Shown: positions 20,376 to 31,538 of the stretch, piece after piece
Layout: every line of letters begins with the position of its first letter
Numbering within the stretch: position 1 is the first letter of the stretch
Notes under the pieces: generated by a model
What the model saw: only the letters and a program-made list of their open reading frames with translations
What the model was told of the DNA's origin: nothing
The model's database searches: none
Assembly: GCA_016710635.1 (NCBI GenBank)
Contig: JADJVL010000028.1
Location: 52,931-116,930, forward strand
Reading direction: 5' to 3'
DNA from: Holophagaceae bacterium
GTDB taxonomy: Bacteria > Acidobacteriota > Holophagae > Holophagales > Holophagaceae
Length of the DNA stretch: 64,000 nt
Position numbers and translations under genes: made by a program

Positions 20376-20447
20376 ATGCTACCGGGAGAAGCGGCCGGGG
20401 CGAATCGCCCTGGAGAGCACCGGCTCGACCGCGGTGGCCGGTAGCAT
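20376..20447. promoter_or_regulatory. Divergent ggt/Fis-type regulator promoter region with an inverted CCGGTAGCAT pair
   Basis: ATGCTACCGG (about 20376-20385) and CCGGTAGCAT (20438-20447) are exact inverted copies lying 31 and 36 bases from their respective genes. TAGCAT in each would be an acceptable -10 for its own gene, and matched -35 boxes are not clear. The pair may be an operator or just two similar promoters. Confidence 0.3.
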
Positions 20448-20482
20448 AGGCACATGGCCTGCCGTGCCGCCGGAAAGCACCG

Positions 20483-21208
20483 GTGATCTCCCTCGAATTC
20501 CTGCCCGGATACCGGGTCTGGGGGCCGCGCCTGGATGCGCTCCGGGACTGCGAGGGCCCCTTGTGGATCCACGGCGCGGCCGGGAGCGGAGTCAGCACCT
20601 TCGCCGACCACCTCGCCCTGGCCCGCGGGTGCGGCGTGCTGGACGACGCGGAGCGCCGGTCCGAGGCGGAAGTCGCGCGCTGGCTCGAGCTGAACCCGAA
20701 GGGCATCCTCGCCGCGCACCAGGACCTGGAATCCTCCCCGCTCCAGGCGGTGGCCGCCAATTGCCTCGCCTTTCGCCTGCCCACCTTCGAGGACGATCCC
20801 GAATCCGCGCCCGGCTGCCTCCGGGCCCTGGCGCGGGAGGAGCGGGAGATCGACGTGCCGCCGGCCCTGGCCGCCCTGCCCTGCCCGGGCCACCTCCGCG
20901 GCCTGAAGAACCGCCTGCTGCGCTGGAAGCTGCTTCGCCAGCTGCCGGAGACGGTAGGCTCGCCGATGGACGAGCTGGCCATGGACGCCGAGGATCTCGC
21001 CACCCACCTGCACGAGCTGGAGCGGGTCCTGTTGCACCGGGCCCTGCGGCGGAGCTATGGCAATCGGGTGGAAGCCGCCCAGCGCCTCGGCGTGAGCCGC
21101 CGGCAGCTCTACCTGCTCATCGCCCGGCACGGCGATCCTGTGCGCGGGGAGCTGCCGGTGGACCCGGGCCCGAAGCGGCTCCGGAAGCGCCGGATCTCAG
21201 AGCCTTGA
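20483..21208 (+). CDS. Fis-type HTH protein with a degenerate NTPase remnant
   Basis: A 241-residue protein. The C-terminus (about residues 175-215) is a Fis/HTH_8 helix-turn-helix: LHRALRRSYGNRVEAAQRLG followed by VSRRQLYLL, as in sigma-54 enhancer-binding proteins. The N-terminus resembles a shortened AAA+ domain: WIHGAAGSGVSTFADHL aligns with Walker A but the catalytic lysine is valine, and no sigma-54-contacting GAFTGA loop is seen. It starts at GTG 20483 after GGAAAG. It is probably a DNA-binding regulator that no longer hydrolyses ATP; the targets are unknown. The divergent gene is ggt. Confidence 0.7.
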   Translation: MISLEFLPGYRVWGPRLDALRDCEGPLWIHGAAGSGVSTFADHLALARGCGVLDDAERRSEAEVARWLELNPKGILAAHQDLESSPLQAVAANCLAFRLPTFEDDPESAPGCLRALAREEREIDVPPALAALPCPGHLRGLKNRLLRWKLLRQLPETVGSPMDELAMDAEDLATHLHELERVLLHRALRRSYGNRVEAAQRLGVSRRQLYLLIARHGDPVRGELPVDPGPKRLRKRRISEP

Positions 21209-21263
21209 GGGAAAGTCGCCCGTGGCCTGCCTCGCCTTCCGTTGGGGCGTGAACTCCCACCAC
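21209..21263. repeat. Partial duplicate of the 3' end of the HhH gene
   Basis: These 55 bases match 21481-21535 (the C-terminal coding end of the HhH gene) with only two mismatches, in direct orientation 272 bases apart. It begins immediately after the stop codon of the upstream Fis-type gene. Confidence 0.9.
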
Positions 21264-21266
21264 GGG

Positions 21267-21450
21267 GCCCCCTCCGCGATCGCAAGGCGAAGCCGCCGCG
21301 GGAGCGGGAGGACGGCACTAGATGTGGCGTCCGATCGGGGGGTGGTCGGCGGAGCCGCGCCCCCTCCGCGATCGCAAGGCGGAGCCGCCGCGGGAGCGGG
21401 AGGACGGCACTAGATGTGGCGTCCGATCGGGGGGTGGTCGGCGGAGCCGG
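21267..21450. repeat. Two tandem copies of a 92-bp repeat
   Basis: Copy 1 (21267-21358) and copy 2 (21359-21450) differ at one base by eye (GCGAAGCC versus GCGGAGCC). Each holds CGCGATCGCAAGGCG and short palindromes such as GCCGCCGCGGGAGC. This looks like an interspersed REP-type element rather than coding sequence. Confidence 0.9.
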
Positions 21451-21468
21451 ACCATCCAAGCCTCAGCT

Positions 21469-21762
21469 TCAAAGCTCGGTGGGAAACTCGCCCTTGGCCT
21501 GCCTCGCCTTCCGTTGGGGCGTGAACTCCCACCACATCGTCTTCCCGCCTCCCCGCGCCATGTGGATGATGGCGGCGAAGGTGTCCCACAGGCACGGATC
21601 ATGGAAGCGGCCGTCCATCCTGCCGATGCGCACGAAGAGCTCGTCCGGGTCCTGCCGGGCCAGCTCCGCGAGGGAATCCACGCCCAGGCGCCGCAGGTCC
21701 CCGCGCACCGACGGCCCCACGTTCGGCAGGGCGAGGAGCTCATCCTTCGCCTTGGGCGTCAT
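21469..21762 (-). CDS. Cdd1-type helix-hairpin-helix protein
   Basis: A 97-residue protein that fits the Cdd1 ('pathogenicity locus') family: an HhH motif LLALPNVGPSVRGDLRRLG at residues 9-27, then LARQDPDELFVRIGRMDG and a C-terminal MARGGGKTMWWEFTPQRKAR. HhH motifs bind DNA backbone without sequence specificity; the role of this family is unclear. The start (21762) overlaps the stop of the YihY-type gene (ATGA), so the two are coupled. Its last about 20 codons are duplicated downstream at 21209-21263, beyond the 92-bp repeats. Confidence 0.8.
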   Translation of the reverse strand: MTPKAKDELLALPNVGPSVRGDLRRLGVDSLAELARQDPDELFVRIGRMDGRFHDPCLWDTFAAIIHMARGGGKTMWWEFTPQRKARQAKGEFPTEL

Positions 21763-22754
21763 GCCTTCGGCTCCCGCAGTTCGGCGGGAATCCGCAGCCC
21801 CTTTGGAATCGTGTGGGCGCCGGTCTCGTGGCGGTAGAAGGCGGCGGTGACCTCGGCGCCGAGAAGGAAGATCGCGCTGGAATAGTAGAGGAACAGCAGC
21901 CCCGCCATGACGCCCAGCAGGGAGCCGTACATGATGCCCCAGGTGAAGGAGTGGGCCAGGTAGAAGCCGAAGCCTGTCTTCGCCGCCCACCACAAGAGCG
22001 TGGAGACCAGGGCGCCGAGGAAGGCGTGGCGGAACCGCACGTGGATGCGCGGGAGGTGCTGGAGGATGAAGGTGGTGACCAGCAGGCCCAGCAGAGGCGC
22101 GAGGAAGGGGAGCAGCTCGCTCTGGCGGAAGGGGAGGAACCTGCGCAGGGCGCCGCCGAGGAACATGGCCATGAAGATCACGAGGAATACCAGCCCGCCC
22201 AGCAGCAGCCCGAGGTGCCGCAGGATGGGCGCCCGACGGGTCTGCCGGTGTTTCTTGATACGCAGGCCGAAGATGTGGGCCAGGCAGTTGTCCAGGTTGC
22301 CGATGCCCCAGTAGCTGCCCATGAGCAGCACGAACCAGGAGAGGCCGACGCCGCCCCCGCTGCGGCTGTTGGCCACCAGGTCCCGGAGGATGTCCTCGGG
22401 GAAGTAGGGCACGAGGTTCTCCAGCAGGCGCAGGGCCGCCGCCGTATAGGCCTTGTTGCCGCCCACCACCAGCGCCAGGAGCTTGAACAGCAGGGCGGTG
22501 AGGGGCACGAGGCTCACCATGAGCCAGAAGCTGAGCCCCGCGGCATAGCTCAGGCAATCGTCCTTCCGGTACTTCAGGAGGATCTCCCAGGCGAAGCGCC
22601 CCACAAGGCCCGTCTGGGGCGAAGCCGTCTCCACCCGGAGCCACGCTCGGGCCCCGAGCCGCTGCAGGGCTTCGGCGCGGCGGGTCCATTTCGCCTGGAC
22701 CGCCTGGGTCCGCGCCCCCCAGGCCCGCGCGCGATCCACCATCGGGGCCATCAT
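21759..22754 (-). CDS. YihY/virulence factor BrkB family membrane protein
   Basis: A 331-residue inner-membrane protein with about six helices (once called ribonuclease BN, a name now known to be wrong). Family features include DDCLSYAAGLSFWLMVSLVP near residue 60 and the C-terminal YGSLLGVMAGLLFLYYSSAI. The start at 22754 (MMAPMVDRA) has GGAAGGA at 5 bases; the open frame to 22985 has no such site and crosses the small gene upstream. Function is unresolved in the family; transport has been proposed. Confidence 0.85.
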   Translation of the reverse strand: MMAPMVDRARAWGARTQAVQAKWTRRAEALQRLGARAWLRVETASPQTGLVGRFAWEILLKYRKDDCLSYAAGLSFWLMVSLVPLTALLFKLLALVVGGNKAYTAAALRLLENLVPYFPEDILRDLVANSRSGGGVGLSWFVLLMGSYWGIGNLDNCLAHIFGLRIKKHRQTRRAPILRHLGLLLGGLVFLVIFMAMFLGGALRRFLPFRQSELLPFLAPLLGLLVTTFILQHLPRIHVRFRHAFLGALVSTLLWWAAKTGFGFYLAHSFTWGIMYGSLLGVMAGLLFLYYSSAIFLLGAEVTAAFYRHETGAHTIPKGLRIPAELREPKA

Positions 22755-22768
22755 CCGGTCCTTCCGGT

Positions 22769-22969
22769 TCAGTAGCGGATGGGGTGGCGGGGCAGCAGGT
22801 ACATGACCCACGCCAGGACCAGGCCGATGCCGATGAGCCCGGCAGCGTGCTTGAGGATGCTCGTGCGCGTCCGCTCGGGACGGGTCGTGGGCGTGAGGAG
22901 CCCCAGGATCAGGGAGATGCCCGAGCCCATGATGAGGAAATGGATGACGTGGCTGCCGAGAAAACGCAT
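22769..22969 (-). CDS. Small two-helix membrane protein
   Basis: A 66-residue protein with two hydrophobic helices (VIHFLIMGSGISLILGLL and LIGIGLVLAWVMYLL) joined by a short basic loop. It ends 14 bases before the YihY-type gene on the same strand, and codon use looks like its neighbours. I do not recognise a family. Confidence 0.65.
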   Translation of the reverse strand: MRFLGSHVIHFLIMGSGISLILGLLTPTTRPERTRTSILKHAAGLIGIGLVLAWVMYLLPRHPIRY

Positions 22970-22997
22970 ACCCGCAGGATATCAAGGGATTCGGCCT

Positions 22998-25484
<2,487 letters not shown>

Positions 25485-25601
25485 GGCGGGCTCCTGAGCC
25501 CCTTCATCGAAGGGCTCACATCCAGTCTACGGAGTCCGCGCAAGCCCCCTGGCAGGTGCGTAGCGCACTTCCATGGACGCGGACACCCAGGCCAGGACGA
25601 A

Positions 25602-25627
25602 GAAGCGGCCCCAGGAGGGGCCGCTTC
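25602..25627 (-). terminator. Terminator after clpX
   Basis: An 11-bp perfect stem (25602-25612 with 25617-25627) and a 4-base loop, 24 bases after the clpX stop. A TTC-rich tail follows on the minus strand. Confidence 0.75.
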
Positions 25628-25650
25628 GGCTGGGATCTCGGAGTCTGGGA

Positions 25651-26907
25651 TCACCCCGCGACGCTGATGGGGGTGGGCGGGATCCCGAGGATCTCCTCCA
25701 CCTTCGTGCGGGTGACGCGGAGGTGGCCCCGGTCCTCGCGCTCCTCGGAGGGCAGGTCGAACATGGGCTCCAGGAGCACCTGCTCCATGAGGCTGCGCAG
25801 GCCGCGGGCCCCGAGCTTGCGGGTGGTGGCCTGCTGGGCGATGGCCTCCAGGGCGCCGTCCTCGAAGGACAGCTCGATGTCGTCCATCTCGAAGAGGCGG
25901 ATGTACTGCTTGGTGATGGCGTTCCGGGGCTCCTGGAGGATGCGCACCAGCGCCGCGCAGTCCAGGGGCTCGAGGGCGGCGCAGACGGGCATGCGGCCCA
26001 CCAGCTCAGGGATGAGGCCGAACTTGATGATGTCCTCGGGCTCCACCAGGTGCAGGAAGGCGTCGTTCGTCTCGCGGCTGGTGACCTGGGCACCGAAGCC
26101 CACGGCCTTGGCCCGCACGCGCTGCTTGATGATGTCCTCGATGCCGACGAAGGCGCCGCCGCAGATGAAGAGGATGTCCTTCGTGTCGAGCTGGATGAAC
26201 TCCTGGTGGGGATGCTTGCGCCCGCCCTGGGGCGGGACGTTGGCCACCGTGCCTTCCACCAGCTTGAGCAGGGCCTGCTGCACGCCCTCGCCGCTCACGT
26301 CCCGGGTGATGCTCGGGTTCTCGCTCTTGCGGCCCACCTTGTCGATCTCGTCGATGAAGACGATGCCCTTCTGGGCCCGCTCCACGTCGTAGTTCGCGGC
26401 CTGGAGCAGCTTGGTGAGGATGTTCTCCACGTCCTCGCCCACGTAGCCGGCTTCCGTCAAGGTCGTGGCGTCCGCCATGGCGAGGGGCACGTCCAGGACC
26501 CGGGCCAGGGTCTGGGCCAGGAGGGTCTTGCCGGTGCCCGTGGGGCCGATCAGGAGGATGTTGCTCTTGGAGAGCTCCACCTCCTGGGCGCCCAGGGAGC
26601 GCTTGGGGACGAGGATGCGCTTGTAGTGGTTGTAGACCGCGACGGAGAGCCGCTTCTTCGCCGCCTCCTGGCCGATGACGTAGTCGTCGAGGAAGGCCTT
26701 GATCTCCTTGGGGCGCGCCAGCTTGGTCTCCACGCGGCCCACGGGCTTGCCCTGGCGGCTCATGCGCAGCTGCAGCTGGCCCGCGTCGATGCACTCGTTG
26801 CAGATGAAGGCGTAGCCGAGGTTCTCCGGCCCCGCCAGCAGCTGTTCGACTTCATGGGCGGCCTTGGAGCAGAACGAGCATCGCTGGTCCTTCTTCGGCT
26901 TGTTCAT
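25651..26907 (-). CDS. clpX: ATP-dependent Clp protease ATP-binding subunit ClpX
   Basis: A 418-residue unfoldase. The N-terminal zinc-binding domain has CSFCSK and CNEC; Walker A is GPTGTGKTLLAQTLA (about residue 122), and Walker B, with IVFIDEIDKV, is intact. I chose the ATG at 26907 (MNKPKKDQR) because GGGAGG lies 4 bases before it; an upstream ATG at 26940 overlaps the greA stop (TAATG) and would add 11 residues. clpP is not adjacent; the upstream gene is greA, an uncommon neighbour. Confidence 0.96.
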   Translation of the reverse strand: MNKPKKDQRCSFCSKAAHEVEQLLAGPENLGYAFICNECIDAGQLQLRMSRQGKPVGRVETKLARPKEIKAFLDDYVIGQEAAKKRLSVAVYNHYKRILVPKRSLGAQEVELSKSNILLIGPTGTGKTLLAQTLARVLDVPLAMADATTLTEAGYVGEDVENILTKLLQAANYDVERAQKGIVFIDEIDKVGRKSENPSITRDVSGEGVQQALLKLVEGTVANVPPQGGRKHPHQEFIQLDTKDILFICGGAFVGIEDIIKQRVRAKAVGFGAQVTSRETNDAFLHLVEPEDIIKFGLIPELVGRMPVCAALEPLDCAALVRILQEPRNAITKQYIRLFEMDDIELSFEDGALEAIAQQATTRKLGARGLRSLMEQVLLEPMFDLPSEEREDRGHLRVTRTKVEEILGIPPTPISVAG

Positions 26908-26939
26908 GGAGCCTCCCTTCCCGTTCTTTCCTTCCGCCA

Positions 26940-27422
26940 TTACTTCTTCTTGCCGTTCACATGGTGCACGGTCTGCAGCTTGAGGATCTCGTAGCGGCGG
27001 ATGCCGGCGGGGATGACCACGCGGACTTCGGCCCCTTCCTCCTGGCCCACCAGGGCCATCCCGATGGGGCTGCTGATGCTGAGCTGCTCCTTGTGCTGGC
27101 CCAGCTCCTCGGGGAGCACCAGCCGGTAGACCACTTCCACTTCGGAATCCAGGTCCAGCAGGGTCACGTGGGAGCCGTAGGCGACGCGATCCTTGGGGAG
27201 GCGGGTGATGTCCAGGGTGGCGACTTCGGAAATCCGCTTCTCCATGGCCACGACCTTGGACTGGAACATGTCGCGCTTCGCCAGCGCCTGCTCGTACTCG
27301 GCGTTCTCCGAGAGGTCGCCCTGGCTGGCGGCCCTGGCGATTTCCTGCGGAATCTCGTTGAGCAGCGCGTTGCGCAGCTCCTTGAGGTCCGATTCCAGCT
27401 TGACGAGCACGTGCTTCGGCAT
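26940..27422 (-). CDS. greA: Transcription elongation factor GreA
   Basis: A 160-residue GreA/GreB-family factor that enters the RNA polymerase secondary channel and stimulates cleavage of backtracked transcripts. The coiled-coil tip has the catalytic acids in GDLSENAEYEQA (about residues 36-47), and the C-terminal FKBP-like domain has SISSPIGMALVGQEEG. The start has AAGGACCCAATC upstream. Its stop touches a possible clpX start. Confidence 0.92.
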   Translation of the reverse strand: MPKHVLVKLESDLKELRNALLNEIPQEIARAASQGDLSENAEYEQALAKRDMFQSKVVAMEKRISEVATLDITRLPKDRVAYGSHVTLLDLDSEVEVVYRLVLPEELGQHKEQLSISSPIGMALVGQEEGAEVRVVIPAGIRRYEILKLQTVHHVNGKKK

Positions 27423-27482
27423 GATTGGGTCCTTCTGGCGTTCGATTCGGCCGGGCCGGTTAAGGGAGGGCGGCTAAGGATT

Positions 27483-28415
27483 CTAGCCACTCGGGGGGAG
27501 GAAGGGGCGCGGGAAGGGATTCCCTTCGCCGGGGCGGGTCTTGAAGCGGCGGTGCATCCAGAACCACCAGCGGGGGTCCTGCCGGATCTGGGCCTCGATG
27601 CGGGCGCTCATGAGCTGGGTGGCGGTCCAGGCGTCGCGGGCGGCATCGCCGGTGGCGGGCACCTGGAAGGGCGCGTCGAAGCGCACGGTCACCGTGTCGT
27701 CCTCGTTGGGCCAGGAGAAGACCGGCAGGACCGGCAGGCCGTAGCGGGACGCGAGGCTGCCGGCGGTGCCGAAGGTGGAGGCCCACTGGCCGAGGAACCT
27801 CACGAACACGCCCATGGTGAGGGCGTCCTGGTCCAGGAGGAAGCCGACGCCGCGGCCGGCCTTGAAGGCCTTCAGCGTGTCGCGCATCGCCCCGTCCTTG
27901 GAGATCACCGTGTTCCCGAAGCGGCTGCGCGCCCGCGCGAGTTCCGGTTCCAGCAGGGGGTTGTCCAGTTCCCGCGCGATCACCGCCAGGGAGCGGCCCC
28001 GCCGGCTCTGGGCCAGGGCCACCGCTTCCCAGTTGCCGTAGTGGCCCGTGAGCTGGATGAAGCCCTTGCCCCCGGCGGCGGCGGCGTCGAAATGTTCGAT
28101 CCCTTCGACCCGGACCCACCGGTCCAGCTCGTCTCCGTCCATCCGCATCAGGCGGAGGGTCCCCAGCAGCAGGCCGCCGAAGTGGGCGAAGCATTCCCGG
28201 GAAAGGGTGCGGACGGCCTTCTCATCCAGTTCGATGCCCGCGTTCCGCAGGTTGTCCCGGACCACGCGGCGGTGCCGGGCGTCCACGAGCCAGAAGGCAC
28301 GGCCCAGGCCGCGCCCCAGGGCAAGCGCCGTGGGATAGGGCAGTCCGCGGACGAGCCCCTCGACGACGCGGAAGAGGCCGTATTCCAGGTGGTGTCGCAG
28401 GGTCGGAGTGGCCAA
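27483..28415 (-). CDS. Lysophospholipid / lipid A acyltransferase (LpxL-HtrB type)
   Basis: About 310 residues of the LpxL/HtrB family, which adds secondary acyl chains to Kdo2-lipid A at the inner membrane. The HxxxxE catalytic motif is in QLTGHYGNWEAVALA, and the later LLDQDALTMGVFVRFLGQ and WWFWMHRRFKTRP match the family. The start is uncertain: the frame is open far upstream into the tail of the M4 peptidase, which is not part of this gene. A TTG at 28415 lies just after a terminator and fits the usual N-terminus, but has no visible ribosome-binding site. Confidence 0.85.
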   Translation of the reverse strand: MATPTLRHHLEYGLFRVVEGLVRGLPYPTALALGRGLGRAFWLVDARHRRVVRDNLRNAGIELDEKAVRTLSRECFAHFGGLLLGTLRLMRMDGDELDRWVRVEGIEHFDAAAAGGKGFIQLTGHYGNWEAVALAQSRRGRSLAVIARELDNPLLEPELARARSRFGNTVISKDGAMRDTLKAFKAGRGVGFLLDQDALTMGVFVRFLGQWASTFGTAGSLASRYGLPVLPVFSWPNEDDTVTVRFDAPFQVPATGDAARDAWTATQLMSARIEAQIRQDPRWWFWMHRRFKTRPGEGNPFPRPFLPPSG

Positions 28416-28423
28416 GGCGGGAC

Positions 28424-28459
28424 AAAAAAAAGGGGCGCCCCGGGGAATCGGGGGCGCTT
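28424..28459 (-). terminator. Second terminator after the M4 peptidase
   Basis: On the minus strand, a stem of GCGCCCC with GGGGCGC (28451-28457 with 28435-28441) and a run of eight T (28424-28431). Confidence 0.75.
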
Positions 28460-28522
28460 GAAGGAATGTACCAGAAGGAGTTTTGTCAGCCCAGGGTGCG
28501 ACCGAAAGCGGTGGGCGAGCCC

Positions 28523-28551
28523 AAACAAGGAAGGGCCGCCTCGCGGCGGCC
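28523..28551 (-). terminator. First terminator after the M4 peptidase
   Basis: A 7-bp perfect stem (28534-28540 with 28545-28551), a 4-base loop and a CCTTGTTT tail on the minus strand, about 20 bases past the recognisable end of the M4 protein. Confidence 0.7.
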
Positions 28552-28571
28552 TCCGCAGGCACCCGGAGCGT

Positions 28572-31305
28572 GAATCGGCTCAGGGCGAGGTTGTAGGCGG
28601 TGGTCGTGGTGAAGGCGCCGGCGTAGCCGATCACCTTGATGTAGTAGGTCGCCGTGGTCGTCCCGGTATTGGCATAGGTCACGGATTCCGTGGCGGTGCT
28701 GCCCAGGCTGCTCTTGAGCGTCGTCCCGGCGCTGTTGAGGAGGTGAGGTCGTAGTCCTTGGCGGGGCCGGTCATGTTGACCGTCAGCGTGCGGCCGGCGG
28801 GCACCGTGATCTTGAAGAAGTCCTTGTCGGTCGAGGTCCCGATGAAGGCCACGATCTTGGTCACCGTGCTGGCGATCACGTTGGCGGCGCCGGTGGTGCC
28901 GTTGCTCTCGACCTCGTTGTAGGTCGTGGCGGGCGGCGGCGTGGTGTTGCTCACGCTGAAGGCGACGCTGGTGGAGGTGCCGATGTTGCCGGCGGCGTCG
29001 TAGGCCTTGGCCACCAGGGTGTGGCTGCCATTGGCCAGGGTCGTGGAGTCGAGGGTCATGCTGTAGGGCGAGGAGGTGTCCGTGCCCTTGAGGGCGCCGT
29101 CCACGTAGAACTCGACCTTGGCGACGCCGACGTTGTCGGAGGCGGTGGCGCTGAAGGTGATGGTGCCGCTGGTGCCGGACTCGGTGGCGGCGCAGGTGGG
29201 CGCCGTGGTGTCAGCGGCGGTGCCGCCGCTGTAGGTCAGGCCGAGGGTGTAGGGCGCCGTGTCCGTGCCGCTGTAGGCGTAGGCGTTGGCGTAGACGGTC
29301 TTCACCGTGGCGCCGCTGTTGGTGTAGCTGAGGTTCTCGGTCGTGGTGCTGCCCTGGCTGATGGCGAGCTGGGTGCTGGCGGAGTCCACGAGCTTGAGGT
29401 CCCAGTCCGGACCGGAGGGACCGGTCATGGCGATGGCCACCGTCTCGCCCGGGTTCAGGGTCAGGGCGAAGAAGTCCTTGTCCGTGGCGACGGTGAGGTT
29501 GCCCTGGATCGCGGTGAAGGTCTTGGCGACGGTGTTGGCGCCGGCGACGGTGTCGTTGGTCTCCACTTCGGCAAACGTGTTGGCCGGCGGCGGGGGCGGG
29601 GGCGGCGTGCCACCCCAAGGCGAACCCACATTGATGGCGGCGAAGGCGTTCCACACGGCCTGCTCTTCCGCGCCCCCGGCGCCGTAGAGGTCCTTGGCGG
29701 AACTGATGGCGGCGGTGCGGGCCGCGCTGTAGTTGGAGCTGGAGGTCAGGTAGGTGGAGAGGGCCCGATACCAGATCTTGGCGGCCTTATCCATCCCGAT
29801 GCCGCTCATGCCGCCAGGCAGGTAGGAGCTGTAGTTGTCGGCCCCGACGTGGTGCCCGAGCCCTGACTCAGGAAGAAGTACATGCGGTTGTTGGGGCCTG
29901 AGCTGTAGTGCACGTCGATGGAGCCCAGGCCGCTGTACCAGGCATCCTTGGAGGAGCCGTCCTTGCTCGGCTTGTCCATGTAGCGCAGGGGGCTGGCATT
30001 CAACTGCTCGCCGATCTTCCAGCCGTTGTCGGTATTGGAGACGGTGGCGGGGATGCTGTTGCCGTTGCGGGAGTAGACCTCCACCACCGCGCCAAAAATG
30101 TCGGAGTTGGACTCGTTCAGGCCTCCGGACTCGCCGCTGTACGTGAGGTTCGCCTCGTTGGCGCAGACGCCGTGGCTCATCTCGTGGGCCGCCACGTCCA
30201 GGGCCGTGAGCGTCGTGAAGCTGCTGCCGTCGCCGTAGGTCATGCAGAAGCAGCTGTCGGACCAGAAAGCGTTGTCGTAGTTGTTGCTGTAGTGCACCCG
30301 GTTGTAGGCAGCGCGACCGGCGCCGTCGATGCCGTTGCGGCCCAGGACGTTCTTGAAAAAGTCGAAGGACCCAGGTGCCAGAAGTGCGCATCGACTCCGG
30401 CGGTCTGGCCGTTGTCGGCGGTGGTGGAAGAGCCCTCCACATAGTTCGCGCTGTCGCCCCAGGTGTTGTCGGCGTCGGTATAGATGGTGCCGGTGCCACT
30501 GGTGGCGTGGTTCAAGTTGTAGGTCTTGAAGGGCATGGAGCGCACCACGTCGCTCATCTCGTAGCCGCTGGTGATGCTGTTCACACTGAGGCTGACGGTG
30601 CCGCTGTACTGGGAACGGCCGGTGCCGTTGGCGGCGGTGGTGTGCAGGGTGTCCCATGTCTTGATGATGCGGCCCGTGTGGGCGTTGATCAGGTAGTCGC
30701 GGTGGGTGGTCTCGGAGGCGCCGTTCTCCAACTCGGCGTGCACGTGGTAGGCCAGGACGTGCCGGGTCAAGGTGCGGACCACGTCATCGGCGGCGAGTTC
30801 GTCGTCCTGCAGGCGGGCGCGGCCCGGGCGGCGGATCTCGGCCGTCTCGGGGTAGACCACCAGCTCCACCGAAGGCTGGTGGGCGTAGGGCCCCTGGGGA
30901 CGCAGGTGGCGGTGGGCCACCGGCGAGGGCTTCCGCCTCGCTGAGGCTGGGGGTCGTGTTGAGGCTGACGCGCTCCTTGTGGGTCGCCGACAGGCCCAGG
31001 GACTCGCCCTCGGGACCGGTGTGCGCCACGAGGTCGCCGCCCCAGACCTTCACGCCCTGGTAGGTCTTCTGGAAGCGGGTGTGGGTCTGGCCCAGCTCGT
31101 CGATGTGGAAGCGCTGCATCTGGAAGGCGTGGGCCTCGTCCAGGCCCATCTCGGCGCGGTTCTGCATCAGGCGGCTCGTGGCGGCTTCCGCGAAGCGGGC
31201 GGCCAGGGCCTGCTTGCCTTCAGTTGCGCGCTGGGCGGAGGCGGGACCTGCCGCGAGGAGGGCCGCGACGAGGGTGAGGGTCAGGCGGCCGTTCAGCTTT
31301 GCCAT
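28572..31305 (-). pseudogene. Secreted M4 (thermolysin-type) metallopeptidase, frame broken at four or more points
   Basis: Starts at ATG 31305 (MAKLNGRLTLTLVAALLAA, signal peptide) behind GGAGA. The protein continues across four frames: an FTP/PepSY propeptide, a peptidase with zinc motif AAHEMSHGVCANEANL and the third-ligand motif GGLNESNSDIFG, the C-terminal M4 domain, a PPC domain, an Ig-like domain (SATASDNVGVAKVEFYVDG) and a second PPC domain. Frame changes are needed near 30922 (extra base), 30368 (missing), 29854 (missing C in GGC-CAC) and 28743 (missing C). Each lies in or by a G/C run and both sides read as good protein, so I think these are consensus errors in an intact gene. The true stop is also obscured; 28572 marks the last recognisable residue. 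Confidence 0.8.
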
Positions 31306-31452
31306 GGGGATTCTCCGAAAGAGAAAGAGGGTGGAAGGCGCGGAGGCGGCGCCCCGCCGCCGGAACCAGGCACGGCGGGAACGCGAAAGCGACCGGCCCG
31401 CCCGACTGCAGGCTTGGCGCGATCGCAACGTAAGAAGGAACAGGGAGGTGAG

Positions 31453-31466
31453 GCATCACGATGCCG
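31453..31466. promoter_or_regulatory. Short palindrome upstream of the M4 peptidase
   Basis: GGCATC and GATGCC form a perfect 6-bp dyad with two bases between. It could bind a dimeric regulator; nothing more supports this. Confidence 0.25.
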
Positions 31467-31487
31467 ACCCTCTCCTTCCGGGCGGAA

Positions 31488-31523
31488 GTTAAGAGTTGTT
31501 AATTCCGGTTAAGACGCCTTAAC
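31488..31523. promoter_or_regulatory. Four-unit GTTAA/CTTAA array at 10-base spacing
   Basis: GTTAA at 31488, 31498 and 31508, followed by CTTAA at 31518, each exactly one helical turn apart. The last two also form a 6-bp hairpin (GTTAAG-ACGC-CTTAAC). Phased direct repeats of this kind resemble OmpR-family response-regulator boxes such as the PhoP GTTTA-N5-GTTTA box. It lies between the arginine deiminase stop and the divergent end of the M4 leader, about 183 bases upstream of the peptidase start. Confidence 0.45.
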
Positions 31524-31538
31524 AGTTCGGAAGGCGCC

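Noticed and set aside
27483..28682. 399-residue frame joining an M4 tail to the acyltransferase
   Set aside because: The first about 45 residues are the end of the M4 PPC domain read into the acyltransferase frame through two terminators; a fusion is not credible.
31220..31459. 79-residue minus-strand frame in the M4 leader
   Set aside because: Overlaps the M4 signal peptide start in another frame, no ribosome-binding site and no family features.
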